Shown: positions 9,379 to 18,758, counted from the stretch's first letter. The stretch: 64,000 nt of DNA from Mongoliitalea daihaiensis (GCF_021596945.1 NZ_CP063779.1:995501-1059500); one strand, 5' to 3'. Translations and numbers: made by a program. The notes: generated from the sequence alone by a model not told the origin.

Positions 9379-9966
9379 ATGAGAGGTAAATGTCGGATAC
9401 TTTTATTGAAAAAATATTTTGATCATCTAATCAAAATAGATGAAAAAATCTATTTTGAGTTAGACAAATACTTAATAAAAAGAAGTTATAAAAAAGGATC
9501 TTTCATCAAAAAACCTGGTGAAGTTGACAGGTATGCTAGATTTATTTGCACTGGTTTTGTATCCAAACAGTGGCCATCCAAAAAAGGTAGAAATTATAGA
9601 CTTAGAATATTCAGTCCCGGGCAAGTAGCCTCAGATTTTTCATCATATTTTAATGATGTTCCCCATGATTTTTCCTTAAAGTCAATTACTTATTGCTCTA
9701 CATTTGAACTAGAAAAATCATTAGAATCCCAACTTTTAAAAGAAGTCCCCGAAATCATTCCTCTCGCTTCTTTAATTAATAGAAGAATTTTAATGGAATC
9801 AATTCAATGGTATCAAATTTTTAGCATGAATAGAGAGGATGGAATCAAAAACCTTAAAGAAAATTTTTCTCAAGTTTTAAACTTCTTCTCAGATAAAGAC
9901 CTTGGATTCCTTTTTAAATGCTCAGAATACACTATAAAAAAATTGAAAAGAAACCAATTTGGTTAG
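9379..9966 (+). CDS. Crp/Fnr-type cyclic-nucleotide-binding-fold regulator
   Basis: A 195-aa protein of CRP fold. Residues ~12-110 match a cupin-like cNMP-binding domain (YKKGSFIKKPGEVDRYARFICTG, then a FSPGQVASDF turn), as seen in the many CRP-like regulators of Bacteroidota. The C-terminal part contains a long helix and a short helix-turn-helix-like end (GFLFKCSEYTIKKLKRNQF). The cNMP phosphate-binding cassette is not canonical, so ligand binding is doubtful. It is divergent from the MauE-like gene (231 bp apart), which makes it a candidate regulator of the redox cassette. Confidence 0.7.
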   Translation: MRGKCRILLLKKYFDHLIKIDEKIYFELDKYLIKRSYKKGSFIKKPGEVDRYARFICTGFVSKQWPSKKGRNYRLRIFSPGQVASDFSSYFNDVPHDFSLKSITYCSTFELEKSLESQLLKEVPEIIPLASLINRRILMESIQWYQIFSMNREDGIKNLKENFSQVLNFFSDKDLGFLFKCSEYTIKKLKRNQFG

Positions 9967-9968
9967 AT

Positions 9969-10496
9969 TTAATCATTATCCAAGACTAAACCAATGTCTT
10001 TTAATGACTTAATTAATGATTCTGTATGCTCACCGCAAATAGACCGAATTAATTCAATTTTTGTATTTTGGAAAATGAAAAGAGCTTGATACAACTTAAT
10101 TTCTCTAGGGTTTTGCAGTTTCTTAAGAAGTGAACTAACATCAATTATTTTTAACATACAAAACACAACTTCAATTTCAAACTGAAGTCTATTTTTAAGG
10201 AGATACTCCTCAAAATCCGTTCTCCATTCATAACGAATCCGATCTATAGGATGAACAAGAAATTCTTCCTCCATAAAAACATCAGGAAAAGAAACAGACA
10301 CAGTTAAAATATCCTGAAAAAGAAGTTCCTTATGAATTTTAATATTTGGCTTTAAAATAAATTTTAAATATTCATCAGGAAAAAAAATTACATCATCTGT
10401 AGGAGCGTAATAAAATTCTCCTTTATCAAATTTTACAAATTTAAATAATCGGTCATGATACCGCATCTTAATAAAATCATAATGCTTGGTGTTCAT
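9969..10496 (-). CDS. Hypothetical protein overlapping its upstream neighbour
   Basis: Unrecognised cytoplasmic-looking protein, 175 aa from ATG 10496 (an upstream in-frame start at 10517 would deepen the overlap). It is rich in aromatic and charged residues, with no signal peptide or membrane segment. The C-terminal half is helical (EWRTDFEEYLLKNRLQFEIE, LIKSLKDIGLVLDND). It overlaps the end of the 202-aa gene by 20 bases, so the two are probably translationally coupled. Its 3' end meets the CRP-like gene tail to tail (2 bases apart). Confidence 0.6.
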   Translation of the reverse strand: MNTKHYDFIKMRYHDRLFKFVKFDKGEFYYAPTDDVIFFPDEYLKFILKPNIKIHKELLFQDILTVSVSFPDVFMEEEFLVHPIDRIRYEWRTDFEEYLLKNRLQFEIEVVFCMLKIIDVSSLLKKLQNPREIKLYQALFIFQNTKIELIRSICGEHTESLIKSLKDIGLVLDND

Positions 10497-11085
10497 CGGT
10501 ATATAAAGTATAATCAATTGTTAAATCTAATTCTCCTACGATTTGGTAAAGATGATTTATTGAAGTTTTTCCAATATTCATAGCTTTAAACATCAGATCA
10601 TCAGGATAAAAAGAAATTAATTTTGCAAATTCTTCTAACGTAATTGGACGATTATTTTTATTCTCTATTCCTAGGAAAAACTTTCTAGAATCGCGCGCAA
10701 TGTAGGACTCAATTAAATTTATCAATCGATAACGAAGGTGTGGCTTTAGTTTATTAAAAAAAAGATCTTTATAATCCTTACTCCAACTATCTTTCAAATG
10801 AAAAGGTGGTTTCCTTTTTTTCCAATTTATAGAAGGTGCAAAACGAATAAGTTTAGACTTTTTATAAAGTGTAGTCAAATATTCATGCAAATGAAGTTCA
10901 ACTTCATCATTAGGGTAAATAGTTAAGCTAAGATTTTTATAGTTAAAAGGCGGTTCGGAATAGTTAAGAAAGAACGGTTGAGCAATATAAGTAAACCATC
11001 CATCATCATACGAAAAAAATACCCATGTTTCATTACTAAGATAACTATGCAAAAATTTATAGCGTTCTTCATTTAATACTATCAT
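10477..11085 (-). CDS. Hypothetical protein with helix-hairpin-helix-like C-terminus
   Basis: Unrecognised 202-aa protein, first gene of a two-gene unit. The N-terminal half is aromatic and beta-like (WVFFSYDDGWFTYIAQPFF). Near the C-terminus, EEFAKLISF ... LMFKAMNIGKTSINHLYQ resembles the helix-hairpin-helix of the RNA-polymerase alpha C-terminal domain, a weak match judged by eye. No signal peptide. Its stop lies inside the next gene. A DNA- or RNA-contacting role is only a suggestion. Confidence 0.6.
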   Translation of the reverse strand: MIVLNEERYKFLHSYLSNETWVFFSYDDGWFTYIAQPFFLNYSEPPFNYKNLSLTIYPNDEVELHLHEYLTTLYKKSKLIRFAPSINWKKRKPPFHLKDSWSKDYKDLFFNKLKPHLRYRLINLIESYIARDSRKFFLGIENKNNRPITLEEFAKLISFYPDDLMFKAMNIGKTSINHLYQIVGELDLTIDYTLYTDEHQAL

Positions 11086-11300
11086 AAATCAGAAAATATT
11101 TATTTTTAGAAATACTATTAACACTGCTGCCTTTTATAAAAATAAAAAATAACAACTCTATAAGAAATAAATCGATATTTAATTTAATTTGATTTCCCTG
11201 TTAAGCTTGTAAAAAGGCTTATTTGGGAAACAAGATTTTTCCATTCAATTACAAAAACTCAAATGATAAGTGCTTATCATCTAGTAAAATTTTAAGGAAA

Positions 11301-11326
11301 AAAAAGCCTTCATTTCTGAAGGCTTT
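11301..11326 (-). terminator. Rho-independent terminator of the fasciclin gene
   Basis: AAAAGCCTTC, a 6-base loop and GAAGGCTTTT form a 10-bp stem in which the flanking A and T runs pair. It lies 30 bases past the fasciclin stop, so it ends the TonB receptor-fasciclin transcript. The rest of 11086-11356 is AT-rich with no gene visible. Confidence 0.8.
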
Positions 11327-11356
11327 TCTATGATTTAAACTTATATAAATTATAAA

Positions 11357-11890
11357 TTAACTACCAGGCACTAATATTTGGTCAATTACATGAATTGTAC
11401 CATTTCCATCTGTATTGGATCTTAGGATATTTACAGATTGACCATTTAATAATACATTACCATTAGTTCTTGTTACAGAGATATTTCTACCCGACAGAGC
11501 CGTTTGAATCGATGTGAAGTTGGTTTGACTCAACATGCTTCTAGTAACATTGGGGTTTGCAATATGGAATCTTAAAACATTGGCCAGATTAGGAACATCA
11601 GCAGCAGACTCAAAACCATTTGCAGCTAAGAAATCAATAAACGCTTGATTAGTTGGTGCAAAAATAGCGCGTTGATCTTGCGTCCTATTTCCAACTAACA
11701 AACCTAATAGGTTGTTTTGTTGAACTAGTTCCAAGAATATGCTTAAATCTTGTTGTTGTGCAACAATATTGCTTAACAATTCTCTATCCGACAAACCTGT
11801 TGGTTCAACTGAGTAGTTTTCATCAATGCAGCTAGAGAACAACAAACTGAAGACTACTAAGGATGATAAGATGTATTTTAACTTTTTCAT
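11357..11890 (-). CDS. Fasciclin-domain lipoprotein
   Basis: Secreted lipoprotein of 177 aa. The signal peptide ends in a lipobox at Cys21 (LLFSSC). A single fasciclin (FAS1/BIgH3) domain fills residues ~40-175, with the two conserved boxes visible: RAIFAPTNQAFIDFL (H1) and NGTIHVIDQILVP (H2). FAS1 domains mediate adhesion or ligand contact at the cell surface. The gene starts 18 bases after the large TonB receptor on the same strand and shares its terminator, so the two form one unit; it may serve as that receptor's surface partner in place of a SusD (inference). Confidence 0.9.
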   Translation of the reverse strand: MKKLKYILSSLVVFSLLFSSCIDENYSVEPTGLSDRELLSNIVAQQQDLSIFLELVQQNNLLGLLVGNRTQDQRAIFAPTNQAFIDFLAANGFESAADVPNLANVLRFHIANPNVTRSMLSQTNFTSIQTALSGRNISVTRTNGNVLLNGQSVNILRSNTDGNGTIHVIDQILVPGS

Positions 11891-11908
11891 TTTATCTGCT
11901 TTAAATTT

Positions 11909-14900
11909 TTACTTGAAAATATACCTAACACCTACCTGCGCGCTCCAAGTTTGCGAAAGCGCAATTATAGATTGAGTTGTAGTACTTGGGAACTCAGTAG
12001 GTTGTCCTTGGATTGAGTTTATTGTAAATCTAGCATTACCTTGTGAATCAGGACCTGCATAATTCATAATGTTTCTTTGGATAACTTGATTTCTCACACC
12101 CCAAGAGTCAGAGATCATGTTTCCAAAGTTTAAGATATCTAAAGAGAACTGTAACTTATGCTTGTTTACATCTTTAGCTAAATGTAAATCCTGTTTTACG
12201 CTTAAGTCAAATCTGTGTACCCAAGGAAGTACTGCACCATTTCTCTCGGTAACTTGACCTCTTCGGCTTCTCAAATAAGGGTCCTGCTCAATGTATTGAT
12301 TAAGAATTTCCCATTGTTCGGCTGCGGTCTGTACCAAAACACCGTTTGCAACTCTGTCTACTAATTGAGAATCTTCAAATGACTCAGGAACATACATTAA
12401 CCTAACGCCACCACCGTCACCGAAGTTACCAGAGTAGGTATAGCTAAATCTTCCTTGCTCACCACCATCATAAAACAACGAGAACTGAGTATTATTAAGT
12501 TCGTTAAGACCTTTCGTGTTGAAAGCGATTAAACCGACAACCCTATTTGGTTGATCAAATCTTGAGAAACCTCTTTCAGGATTATTTCTATCTTGTTGAA
12601 CACCAGTTGGCCATAAAGAAGCTGCCTGAGAGCCACCGTCTAATCCAAAGTCAGTTTTCTGACTTCTAGTGTAGGCTAAGCTAGTAAAGATACCTTTACC
12701 CCAATCTTTTTGAAGGGACAAGGTGATTGAAGCATACTCACCATCATTGATATTTGTCAAGTAGAAAATCTCATTGATTCTGCTACCATTAACTGTAGTT
12801 CCTTGAGTGTAAGTAGGGTACGGGTTACCAGCTACATTGATAACATCCCCTGTTGGGGTGCTAAGCAAGTTCGCAGAGAAAGGACTGTTATAGTCTCTAG
12901 AATAAAGTCCTTCTACAGAGAATACGAAGCCTTTTCCGAAAGAATAGTCTGACGCTATATTCGTTCTCCAAGTTTGCGGCATTCTAAAGTTAGGGTCTGT
13001 TATATTAATTGAATTTGAAATAACAGGCTCTTGCTCCGCTGGATTAGGTCTGTAGAAATTAGGGTCAGGTTGAAAACCTTGCCACTCGCCAGCTCCCCAC
13101 TGATTCTGTAATCTACCTATACCACCTCTTGTAACCCCATTTGCATTAATCTGGTTTGATAAATGAACGAAGATTGGTCGTCCAGTAAATAGACCTGTTC
13201 CACCTCTTACTTGTAAAGAGTTGTCTCCTCTTGCATCCCAGTTGAATCCAACTCTAGGAGACCAAATTGGATTTACAGGCGGAAACTTGCTTACATCAGG
13301 TGAAATAAACTGCCCAGGATTTCTTGGGTTTTCCAAAGATAAATCTAGTGCCTCAAGTCTTTCATTTCTTGGCGCATCAACAGGATAGAAAGGTAAATCA
13401 ACTCTAATACCACCTGTTAATTTCAAGTTATTTGTAACCTGAAACTCATCTTGAATATATAAACCAACCTGTCCAAACTCAACTCTGTCAGTAGGCAATA
13501 CATTTGGATTATTTGCGTCATAAGAAAACCCAATAGCAAAACCATCAGGAACTACATTTGGGTTTTGATTGATAACACTCTCTACAAAAGAATTGTAAGA
13601 ATTAAATCTGTACCAAGAATTCCAAGTAGGGTTAAATGCGTTATCAAATGTCATGTATTCGAAGTTAACACCCGCTGTTAATGTGTGTCTCCCTTTGAAA
13701 TAGTTGAAGTTATTAGTTAAGTTAAAGGTCTTGTTATCCAATAAGTTACCTACTGTAAATAACTCATTACCTAGAGACATAAAGTAAAGTGGAGTATTAT
13801 TTTCAAACTCTAATACTTCAATCATTGGGAAAGTTTGTCCACCAGGTACTCCTCTTTGCGTTACTGCTGATGTATAACCTATATTTAAAGAGTTTGCCAT
13901 ATTTGTACCAATAGTAGAGTTTAACTCAGCAACAATTGAAGAAACTCTATCTTCTGAAGTATAATTGGCGTTAGCAAATGTTAATGCTTCTGGACCAAAT
14001 CTATTAGTATTGGTAAATCTTGCACTTGCCGGTAAACTTCTAATACTGTTACCATTAACACTAACATCTCTCAACTGCTGGAAGCTATTATATCTAACTA
14101 CCAATTTGTTTTTATCATTGATATTGTAATCCAATCTCAAGTTCAATCTTGTTGCATCATCAGAGAACGGTACATTTTCGAAAGCACCAGTCTCATAACC
14201 ATACAAACTTCTCATTCTTTCTCTAACAAACTCAGCTTGATCGGCAGTAACTCTAGATACAACTTGGTTATCAGGAAGAAGACCTTGTGCTGGTCTTGCC
14301 GCTAGACGGTTATCGCCAGGAAGTGCATTTTTCTCGAATTCAGCACTAGCAAAGAAAAATAATTTGTTTTTAATAATTGGACCTCCAAAAGCAACACCAT
14401 TGATTGTTGTTTTAGACTCAGAGAATGGAACCTCTCTACCACCATTTAAAGTGATACCCTGAAGTCTGTCATTTCTGAATAAAGTATATGCGGTACCTTT
14501 CCACTCATTACTACCTGATTTAGTAATAGCATTAACATTTGCACCTGTAAATCCACTTTGACGTACATCGTAAGGAGCTATGTTAACTTGTACTTCCTCA
14601 ATAGCATCGAAAGAAATTGGATTGCCACCTGCGAACTGACTAGAACCTAAACCAAAATTGTTATTATATAAGTTACCATCAATGGTGTAGTTATTATATC
14701 TCTGATCAGCACCAGCGAAACTTGTACCATTACTTTGTGGAGTCAAGCGAGTCAGGTCATTAATACTTCTATTAATGGTTGGCATAGATTCAATTCTATC
14801 CCTACTCAAATTGGTCGCTGCTCCAGTTCTGTCTGCATTAAAGATATCACCCTGACGCCCCAATACTTCAACACCTTCAAGCTCAAGACCATCTGATAAA

Positions 14901-15232
14901 ACAGCATTGATACTGAAGTTCTGTCCGAGAGACAAGTTTATGTTTTCAAATACTCTGTTTTCATACCCTACAAAACTAATTGTAACCTGATATGGACCCC
15001 CAACTCTTAAGTTTGGTAGTACAAATCGACCTTCAAGATTAGAAACTGCTCCATATCTTGTACCAGATGGCAAGTGAACCGCAACTACATTGGCACCAGG
15101 TAAGGATTCTCCTGATACATCTGTAACGACCCCTTGCATACTTGCAGTTGTCACCCCTTGCGAAAACGCAGTAGTCGATACGAAGATCAACATTGCTGCC
15201 GCAAAAAGACTCTTAAGTAATGATTGCCTCAT
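11909..15232 (-). CDS. Oar-like TonB-dependent receptor with carboxypeptidase-regulatory domain
   Basis: Outer membrane protein of 1107 aa. Signal peptide 1-24 (LFAAAMLIFVSTTAFSQ), carboxypeptidase-D regulatory-like domain ~28-115 (MQGVVTDVSGESLPGANVV), plug domain ~130-240 (RTGAATNLSRDRIESMP, NYTIDGNLYNNNFG), then a long beta-barrel ending in AQVGVRYIFK. The layout is that of Oar-type receptors, not SusC: there is no SusC signature and the following gene encodes a fasciclin protein, not SusD. Oar proteins are linked to protein or protease uptake or export at the cell surface in other bacteria; the cargo here is unknown. A TACATTTG -7-like box lies at 15288-15295. Confidence 0.9.
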   Translation of the reverse strand: MRQSLLKSLFAAAMLIFVSTTAFSQGVTTASMQGVVTDVSGESLPGANVVAVHLPSGTRYGAVSNLEGRFVLPNLRVGGPYQVTISFVGYENRVFENINLSLGQNFSINAVLSDGLELEGVEVLGRQGDIFNADRTGAATNLSRDRIESMPTINRSINDLTRLTPQSNGTSFAGADQRYNNYTIDGNLYNNNFGLGSSQFAGGNPISFDAIEEVQVNIAPYDVRQSGFTGANVNAITKSGSNEWKGTAYTLFRNDRLQGITLNGGREVPFSESKTTINGVAFGGPIIKNKLFFFASAEFEKNALPGDNRLAARPAQGLLPDNQVVSRVTADQAEFVRERMRSLYGYETGAFENVPFSDDATRLNLRLDYNINDKNKLVVRYNSFQQLRDVSVNGNSIRSLPASARFTNTNRFGPEALTFANANYTSEDRVSSIVAELNSTIGTNMANSLNIGYTSAVTQRGVPGGQTFPMIEVLEFENNTPLYFMSLGNELFTVGNLLDNKTFNLTNNFNYFKGRHTLTAGVNFEYMTFDNAFNPTWNSWYRFNSYNSFVESVINQNPNVVPDGFAIGFSYDANNPNVLPTDRVEFGQVGLYIQDEFQVTNNLKLTGGIRVDLPFYPVDAPRNERLEALDLSLENPRNPGQFISPDVSKFPPVNPIWSPRVGFNWDARGDNSLQVRGGTGLFTGRPIFVHLSNQINANGVTRGGIGRLQNQWGAGEWQGFQPDPNFYRPNPAEQEPVISNSINITDPNFRMPQTWRTNIASDYSFGKGFVFSVEGLYSRDYNSPFSANLLSTPTGDVINVAGNPYPTYTQGTTVNGSRINEIFYLTNINDGEYASITLSLQKDWGKGIFTSLAYTRSQKTDFGLDGGSQAASLWPTGVQQDRNNPERGFSRFDQPNRVVGLIAFNTKGLNELNNTQFSLFYDGGEQGRFSYTYSGNFGDGGGVRLMYVPESFEDSQLVDRVANGVLVQTAAEQWEILNQYIEQDPYLRSRRGQVTERNGAVLPWVHRFDLSVKQDLHLAKDVNKHKLQFSLDILNFGNMISDSWGVRNQVIQRNIMNYAGPDSQGNARFTINSIQGQPTEFPSTTTQSIIALSQTWSAQVGVRYIFK

Positions 15233-15566
15233 AATTTTTGTTTTTTGTGGAAATAAATTTAGTTTAGGAATAGTTTTTTTTCCGCTACAAATGTAGGTCT
15301 CTTATACAAGTATTTTTTTTTGGAATTGTTAAGTTTTAACATTTATTCACATTCAAACTTAACAATTTCTTAACATTGGAAAAGAACGAAATTTTTCTAA
15401 CTGGAATTTATTCCTTCACAAAAGACTCAGAAGATGGTTTTATTCTTCATAAAGCAAATTTTATTTGTATCTACCTTCATTTGTTAACAAATCTTTACCG
15501 AAATGTTAACCCGAGCGAAATCATATTTTTACAAAATAAAAGTGAGTCAAATCCGTATATTTGGAG

Positions 15567-16265
15567 ATGAATGAATCCCAAGCAATGAAAAAGAAAAATA
15601 TACTTTGGCTTTATTTGTTTTTGTTGGTATCCATGTTGGATATCTTCCTGACTGCTAATGGGCAACAGGAAGAACGGCTCTATACCAAAACACTCATCAT
15701 GCCTTTGTTGGGAATGTATTTTTGGCAGGTAAGTCATGCTTTGAAAAATACCTACATCCGAAAAGCGATGATGGCTGCTTTAATTTTTTCCTGGATAGGC
15801 GACACCTTGCTTTTGTGGCAGCAGCTGTTCTTATATGGTTTGGGAGCGTTTTTTATGGCTCATATTTGTTACATCTTCGCATTTAAAATAAGCCAAAAAC
15901 AGCCATTTAAAATTGGCACAGTGAATTTTCTTAAGCTGTTTTTATACAACCTCCCCTTTTATATAGGCGCAGCGTTTGTATATTTTTTAGTAAATCCCGG
16001 GCTTGGCCCTATGAAAATTCCTGTCGTGGCCTATATAATCATCATTGTCATGATGGCAACCACTGCCCGAGAGCGATACAAGGAAACGAGCCCTGAAAGT
16101 TTTTGGCAAGTCCTCATAGGAGCTTCCTTGTTTATGATTTCCGATAGCATCATTGCAATCAACCTATTTTTTAAACCCTTTCCAGAAGCCTCTGTACTCA
16201 TCATGGGAAGTTATGTGGTCGCACAACTTTTGATTGTCAGAGGAATTCAGGCGCATTATCAGTAG
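15567..16265 (+). CDS. Lysoplasmalogenase (YhhN family) membrane protein
   Basis: Integral membrane protein of about 232 aa with roughly eight hydrophobic helices, matching the YhhN/TMEM86 family that hydrolyses the vinyl-ether bond of lysoplasmalogens. Helix-borne acidic residues typical of the family are visible (WIGDTLLLW, FMISDSIIAINLF). The ATG at 15567 is preferred to the TTG at 15561; ATG 15585, directly before the first helix, is also possible. It stands alone between two intergenic regions. Confidence 0.8.
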   Translation: MNESQAMKKKNILWLYLFLLVSMLDIFLTANGQQEERLYTKTLIMPLLGMYFWQVSHALKNTYIRKAMMAALIFSWIGDTLLLWQQLFLYGLGAFFMAHICYIFAFKISQKQPFKIGTVNFLKLFLYNLPFYIGAAFVYFLVNPGLGPMKIPVVAYIIIIVMMATTARERYKETSPESFWQVLIGASLFMISDSIIAINLFFKPFPEASVLIMGSYVVAQLLIVRGIQAHYQ

Positions 16266-16352
16266 GAGGAATTAGGAATTAGGAATTAAGAATTAAGAAT
16301 GAGGAATTAAGAATTAAGAATGAGGAATTAGGAATTAAGAATGAGGAATGAA
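16266..16352. repeat. Degenerate short tandem repeat (GAATTAAGAAT / GAATGAG)
   Basis: About ten copies of a 7-10 bp unit built from GAATTAG, GAATTAAGAAT and GAATGAG directly follow the lysoplasmalogenase stop codon. It is a low-complexity microsatellite prone to slippage. The rest of the gap to 16629 shows no gene. Confidence 0.75.
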
Positions 16353-16629
16353 ATGAGGCCTTTGCAATCGTGGTAATTATTTTTCTGTGAATTCAGTGCT
16401 TTCTGCGAGCTTCTTTCAGCCCTGTCTCCCATTAGGGAGGTCTGCGTGAAAAAACTCTTTCATGTCTACTCGTGAAATTATGTCGCTCTTAAGTCTCTAT
16501 CAAAAAATATACTCTTGATAGTCAACTAAATAAAACCCATAAACGGATTTTTTTGGCTTTCAATGGTAATCTATTATTTATTTTTCTAACTTATTACCGC
16601 ACTAGTATACCACTAACTACTTTACAATC

Positions 16630-17976
16630 ATGCCAAGAGCGAAAACCGACAAGGACCGAAAAATATTTGTGTTAGACACTTCGGTCATCTTATATGCGCA
16701 CAACTCCATTATGAACTTCGCTGAGCATGATGTGGTGATTCCGATCACCGTACTAGAAGAGCTGGATCAATTTAAAAAAGGTAATGACACCAAAAACTTT
16801 GAAGCTCGGGAATTTATCCGCCTATTGGATACCCTTTCCAAAGACCATATGATCCATAATTGGACTCCATTAAACGGAAAAACCAAAGGCAATTTCAAGG
16901 TCCTGATGAATCCTGAAACAGCCATCAATGCCAACATGATTTTTGGAGAGGAAAAAAATGATCATAAAATCCTGAATGCAGCCCTGCACCTCAAACAAAA
17001 AGAAACAGATCGAAAAGTGATTTTGGTAAGCAAGGATATCAACCTTCGCTTAAAAGCTAAATCCCTAGAAATACATGCTGAAGATTATGAGACAGGCAAA
17101 ATCAAAAACCTCTCAGAAATAGAAAATACAGGCAAATTTGTGATGGAAGGAATTGCTCCAGAAATCATCAATGACCTATATGATCACCACTCGATCGAAG
17201 CCAAGCACGTATTGGGTACCCGCAAGCGAAAATCCAACGCATTTTACATTTTAAAAAGTGAAAAAAATTCTATTCTCTCCTACTACAATTCGGAAGACAA
17301 CACAATAGAACGTGTGGATAAAAGGCTTGCTTATAATATCAAACCCAAAAATGCGGAACAAACATTTGCCTTACATGCCATCTTAAATCCACGGATTAAG
17401 TTAGTCTCTATCCAAGGAGTCGCAGGAACAGGTAAAACCTTATTAGCCTTAGCTGGCGCACTTGAACAACGCAGGGATTACAAACAAATATTTCTCGCAA
17501 GACCCATTGTACCACTAAGTAACAAGGACATTGGTTTTCTTCCAGGAGATATCAAATCAAAATTGAATCCCTACATGGAACCACTGTGGGATAATTTAAA
17601 GTTTATCCAAAACCAATTTAAAGAATCTGATAAAGAGTATCAAAAGATTACGGAGCTCGTCAATCAAGAAAAGCTCGTCATTCAGCCACTTGCATATATC
17701 CGGGGGCGCTCACTCTCCAATATCTTCTTTATCATTGATGAGGCTCAAAACCTAACGCCGCATGAAATCAAAACGATTATCAGCAGGGCTGGAGAAAACA
17801 CAAAAATTATATTTACTGGTGATATCTTTCAGATAGATACACCTTATTTGGATAGCCAAAGTAATGGGCTGTCTTATCTCATTGACCGGGTAAAAGACCA
17901 CCCCTTGTATGCACATATTAAACTGGAAAAAGGGGAACGATCAGAACTAGCTAATTTAGCAAATGAGCTTCTTTAA
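16630..17976 (+). CDS. phoH: PIN domain-PhoH family ATPase
   Basis: Cytoplasmic protein of 448 aa fusing an N-terminal PIN nuclease-like domain (~10-145, KIFVLDTSVILY with the first acidic metal ligand) to a C-terminal PhoH P-loop ATPase (~240-445). Walker A is GVAGTGKT near residue 265 and Walker B is FIIDEAQ near 370. The combination matches the YlaK/PhoH2-type proteins, which act as RNA helicase-nucleases. It is monocistronic, followed within 20 bases by a strong hairpin. Length and motif order are normal. Confidence 0.92.
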   Translation: MPRAKTDKDRKIFVLDTSVILYAHNSIMNFAEHDVVIPITVLEELDQFKKGNDTKNFEAREFIRLLDTLSKDHMIHNWTPLNGKTKGNFKVLMNPETAINANMIFGEEKNDHKILNAALHLKQKETDRKVILVSKDINLRLKAKSLEIHAEDYETGKIKNLSEIENTGKFVMEGIAPEIINDLYDHHSIEAKHVLGTRKRKSNAFYILKSEKNSILSYYNSEDNTIERVDKRLAYNIKPKNAEQTFALHAILNPRIKLVSIQGVAGTGKTLLALAGALEQRRDYKQIFLARPIVPLSNKDIGFLPGDIKSKLNPYMEPLWDNLKFIQNQFKESDKEYQKITELVNQEKLVIQPLAYIRGRSLSNIFFIIDEAQNLTPHEIKTIISRAGENTKIIFTGDIFQIDTPYLDSQSNGLSYLIDRVKDHPLYAHIKLEKGERSELANLANELL

Positions 17977-17994
17977 ATCTGCCTCAACACAACT

Positions 17995-18040
17995 GGCTTC
18001 TCGGCAACTATCAAAAGTATACCGAGAAGCCCTAATTTTT
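17995..18040 (+). terminator. Terminator of phoH-like gene
   Basis: GGCTTCTCGG (17995-18004) and CCGAGAAGCC (18022-18031) make a perfect 10-bp stem with a 17-base loop, followed by CTAATTTTT. It begins 18 bases after the stop codon. Confidence 0.8.
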
Positions 18041-18258
18041 AAACTCTTTACGCTTTAAATTAAAACATTATACCGTATTTGTAATTAAAACAGGTTTATA
18101 TTTTTTATTCAGCTGATATTTTTTGTTATTCAAAATATTATTTCGAAAAATTTTTTCCAAAAATGAAACCTTTTGATCTTTTTCTCTGTATATACCTCAG
18201 CTTTCAATGAGAAGCTATTATGAATATATTCGAAATATTTAAAGGTTAATATACGGTT

Positions 18259-18558
18259 ATGAAAAGAATGATTTTGTTTACAGCTAGTTTATTGTTGAGC
18301 AGCCAATTATTATTTGCTAGCTCACATGAAGGTGAGAAAACAGTAAAATTTGAGGATTTATTGAGAGATTTTAAAATAGAAGTCCTTGAAAACGCCCCTA
18401 AAAAAGCTCCTTCCATCGTTTTCATCAATAAGTGTGGAGATGTCGTGGGAGAATTGTACGGTGACAAGACCGAACTGAATGAAAAGTTTCAGGCATTGAT
18501 AAAAGAGGGTCACCTGATGACTACCTCGGAAACAATGGAAGTTTATTTGATTAAGTAA
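18259..18558 (+). CDS. Small secreted hypothetical protein
   Basis: A 99-aa exported protein with a clear signal peptide (ILFTASLLLSSQLLFASS). The mature domain of ~75 residues is beta/alpha in character (KAPSIVFINKCGDVVGELYG) with one cysteine. No family recognised. It has its own AT-rich upstream region and is followed by a MITE-like element. The single Cys in an IFINKCGDVVG turn could suggest a degenerate thioredoxin-like piece, but the protein is too short to say. Confidence 0.7.
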   Translation: MKRMILFTASLLLSSQLLFASSHEGEKTVKFEDLLRDFKIEVLENAPKKAPSIVFINKCGDVVGELYGDKTELNEKFQALIKEGHLMTTSETMEVYLIK

Positions 18559-18562
18559 AAAA

Positions 18563-18751
18563 AAGGCTGTTTTATAAGTAGTACTTCAGAAATGACCCCC
18601 AAACAAAATTCTGTTTAAGGGTCTATCCATATGTGAGTTAGTGTCTTTGTGGCTAAATATGCCACGAAGGCTCTGAGACACGAGATTTCGCTGATTGAAC
18701 ACCAAAAAAATTTGGGCAATGCTTTAAAGCATTGACTTATGAGACAGCCTC
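18563..18751. mobile_element. MITE-like element with ~16-bp terminal inverted repeats
   Basis: AAGGCTGTTTTATAAG (18563-18578) is inverted-repeated as CTTATGAGACAGCCTC (18736-18751), with 11-12 of 16 positions pairing. The ~190-bp interior has no ORF. It holds an internal palindrome (AATGCTTTAAAGCATT, 18719-18734) and a nested hairpin (GTGTCTTTGTGGC ... GCCACGAAG ... AGACAC). The GAGGCTGTCTCATAAG end is typical of insertion-sequence termini. A-runs and T-runs flank it, so it may also serve as a terminator between the convergent genes. Confidence 0.5.
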
Positions 18752-18758
18752 TTTTTTT

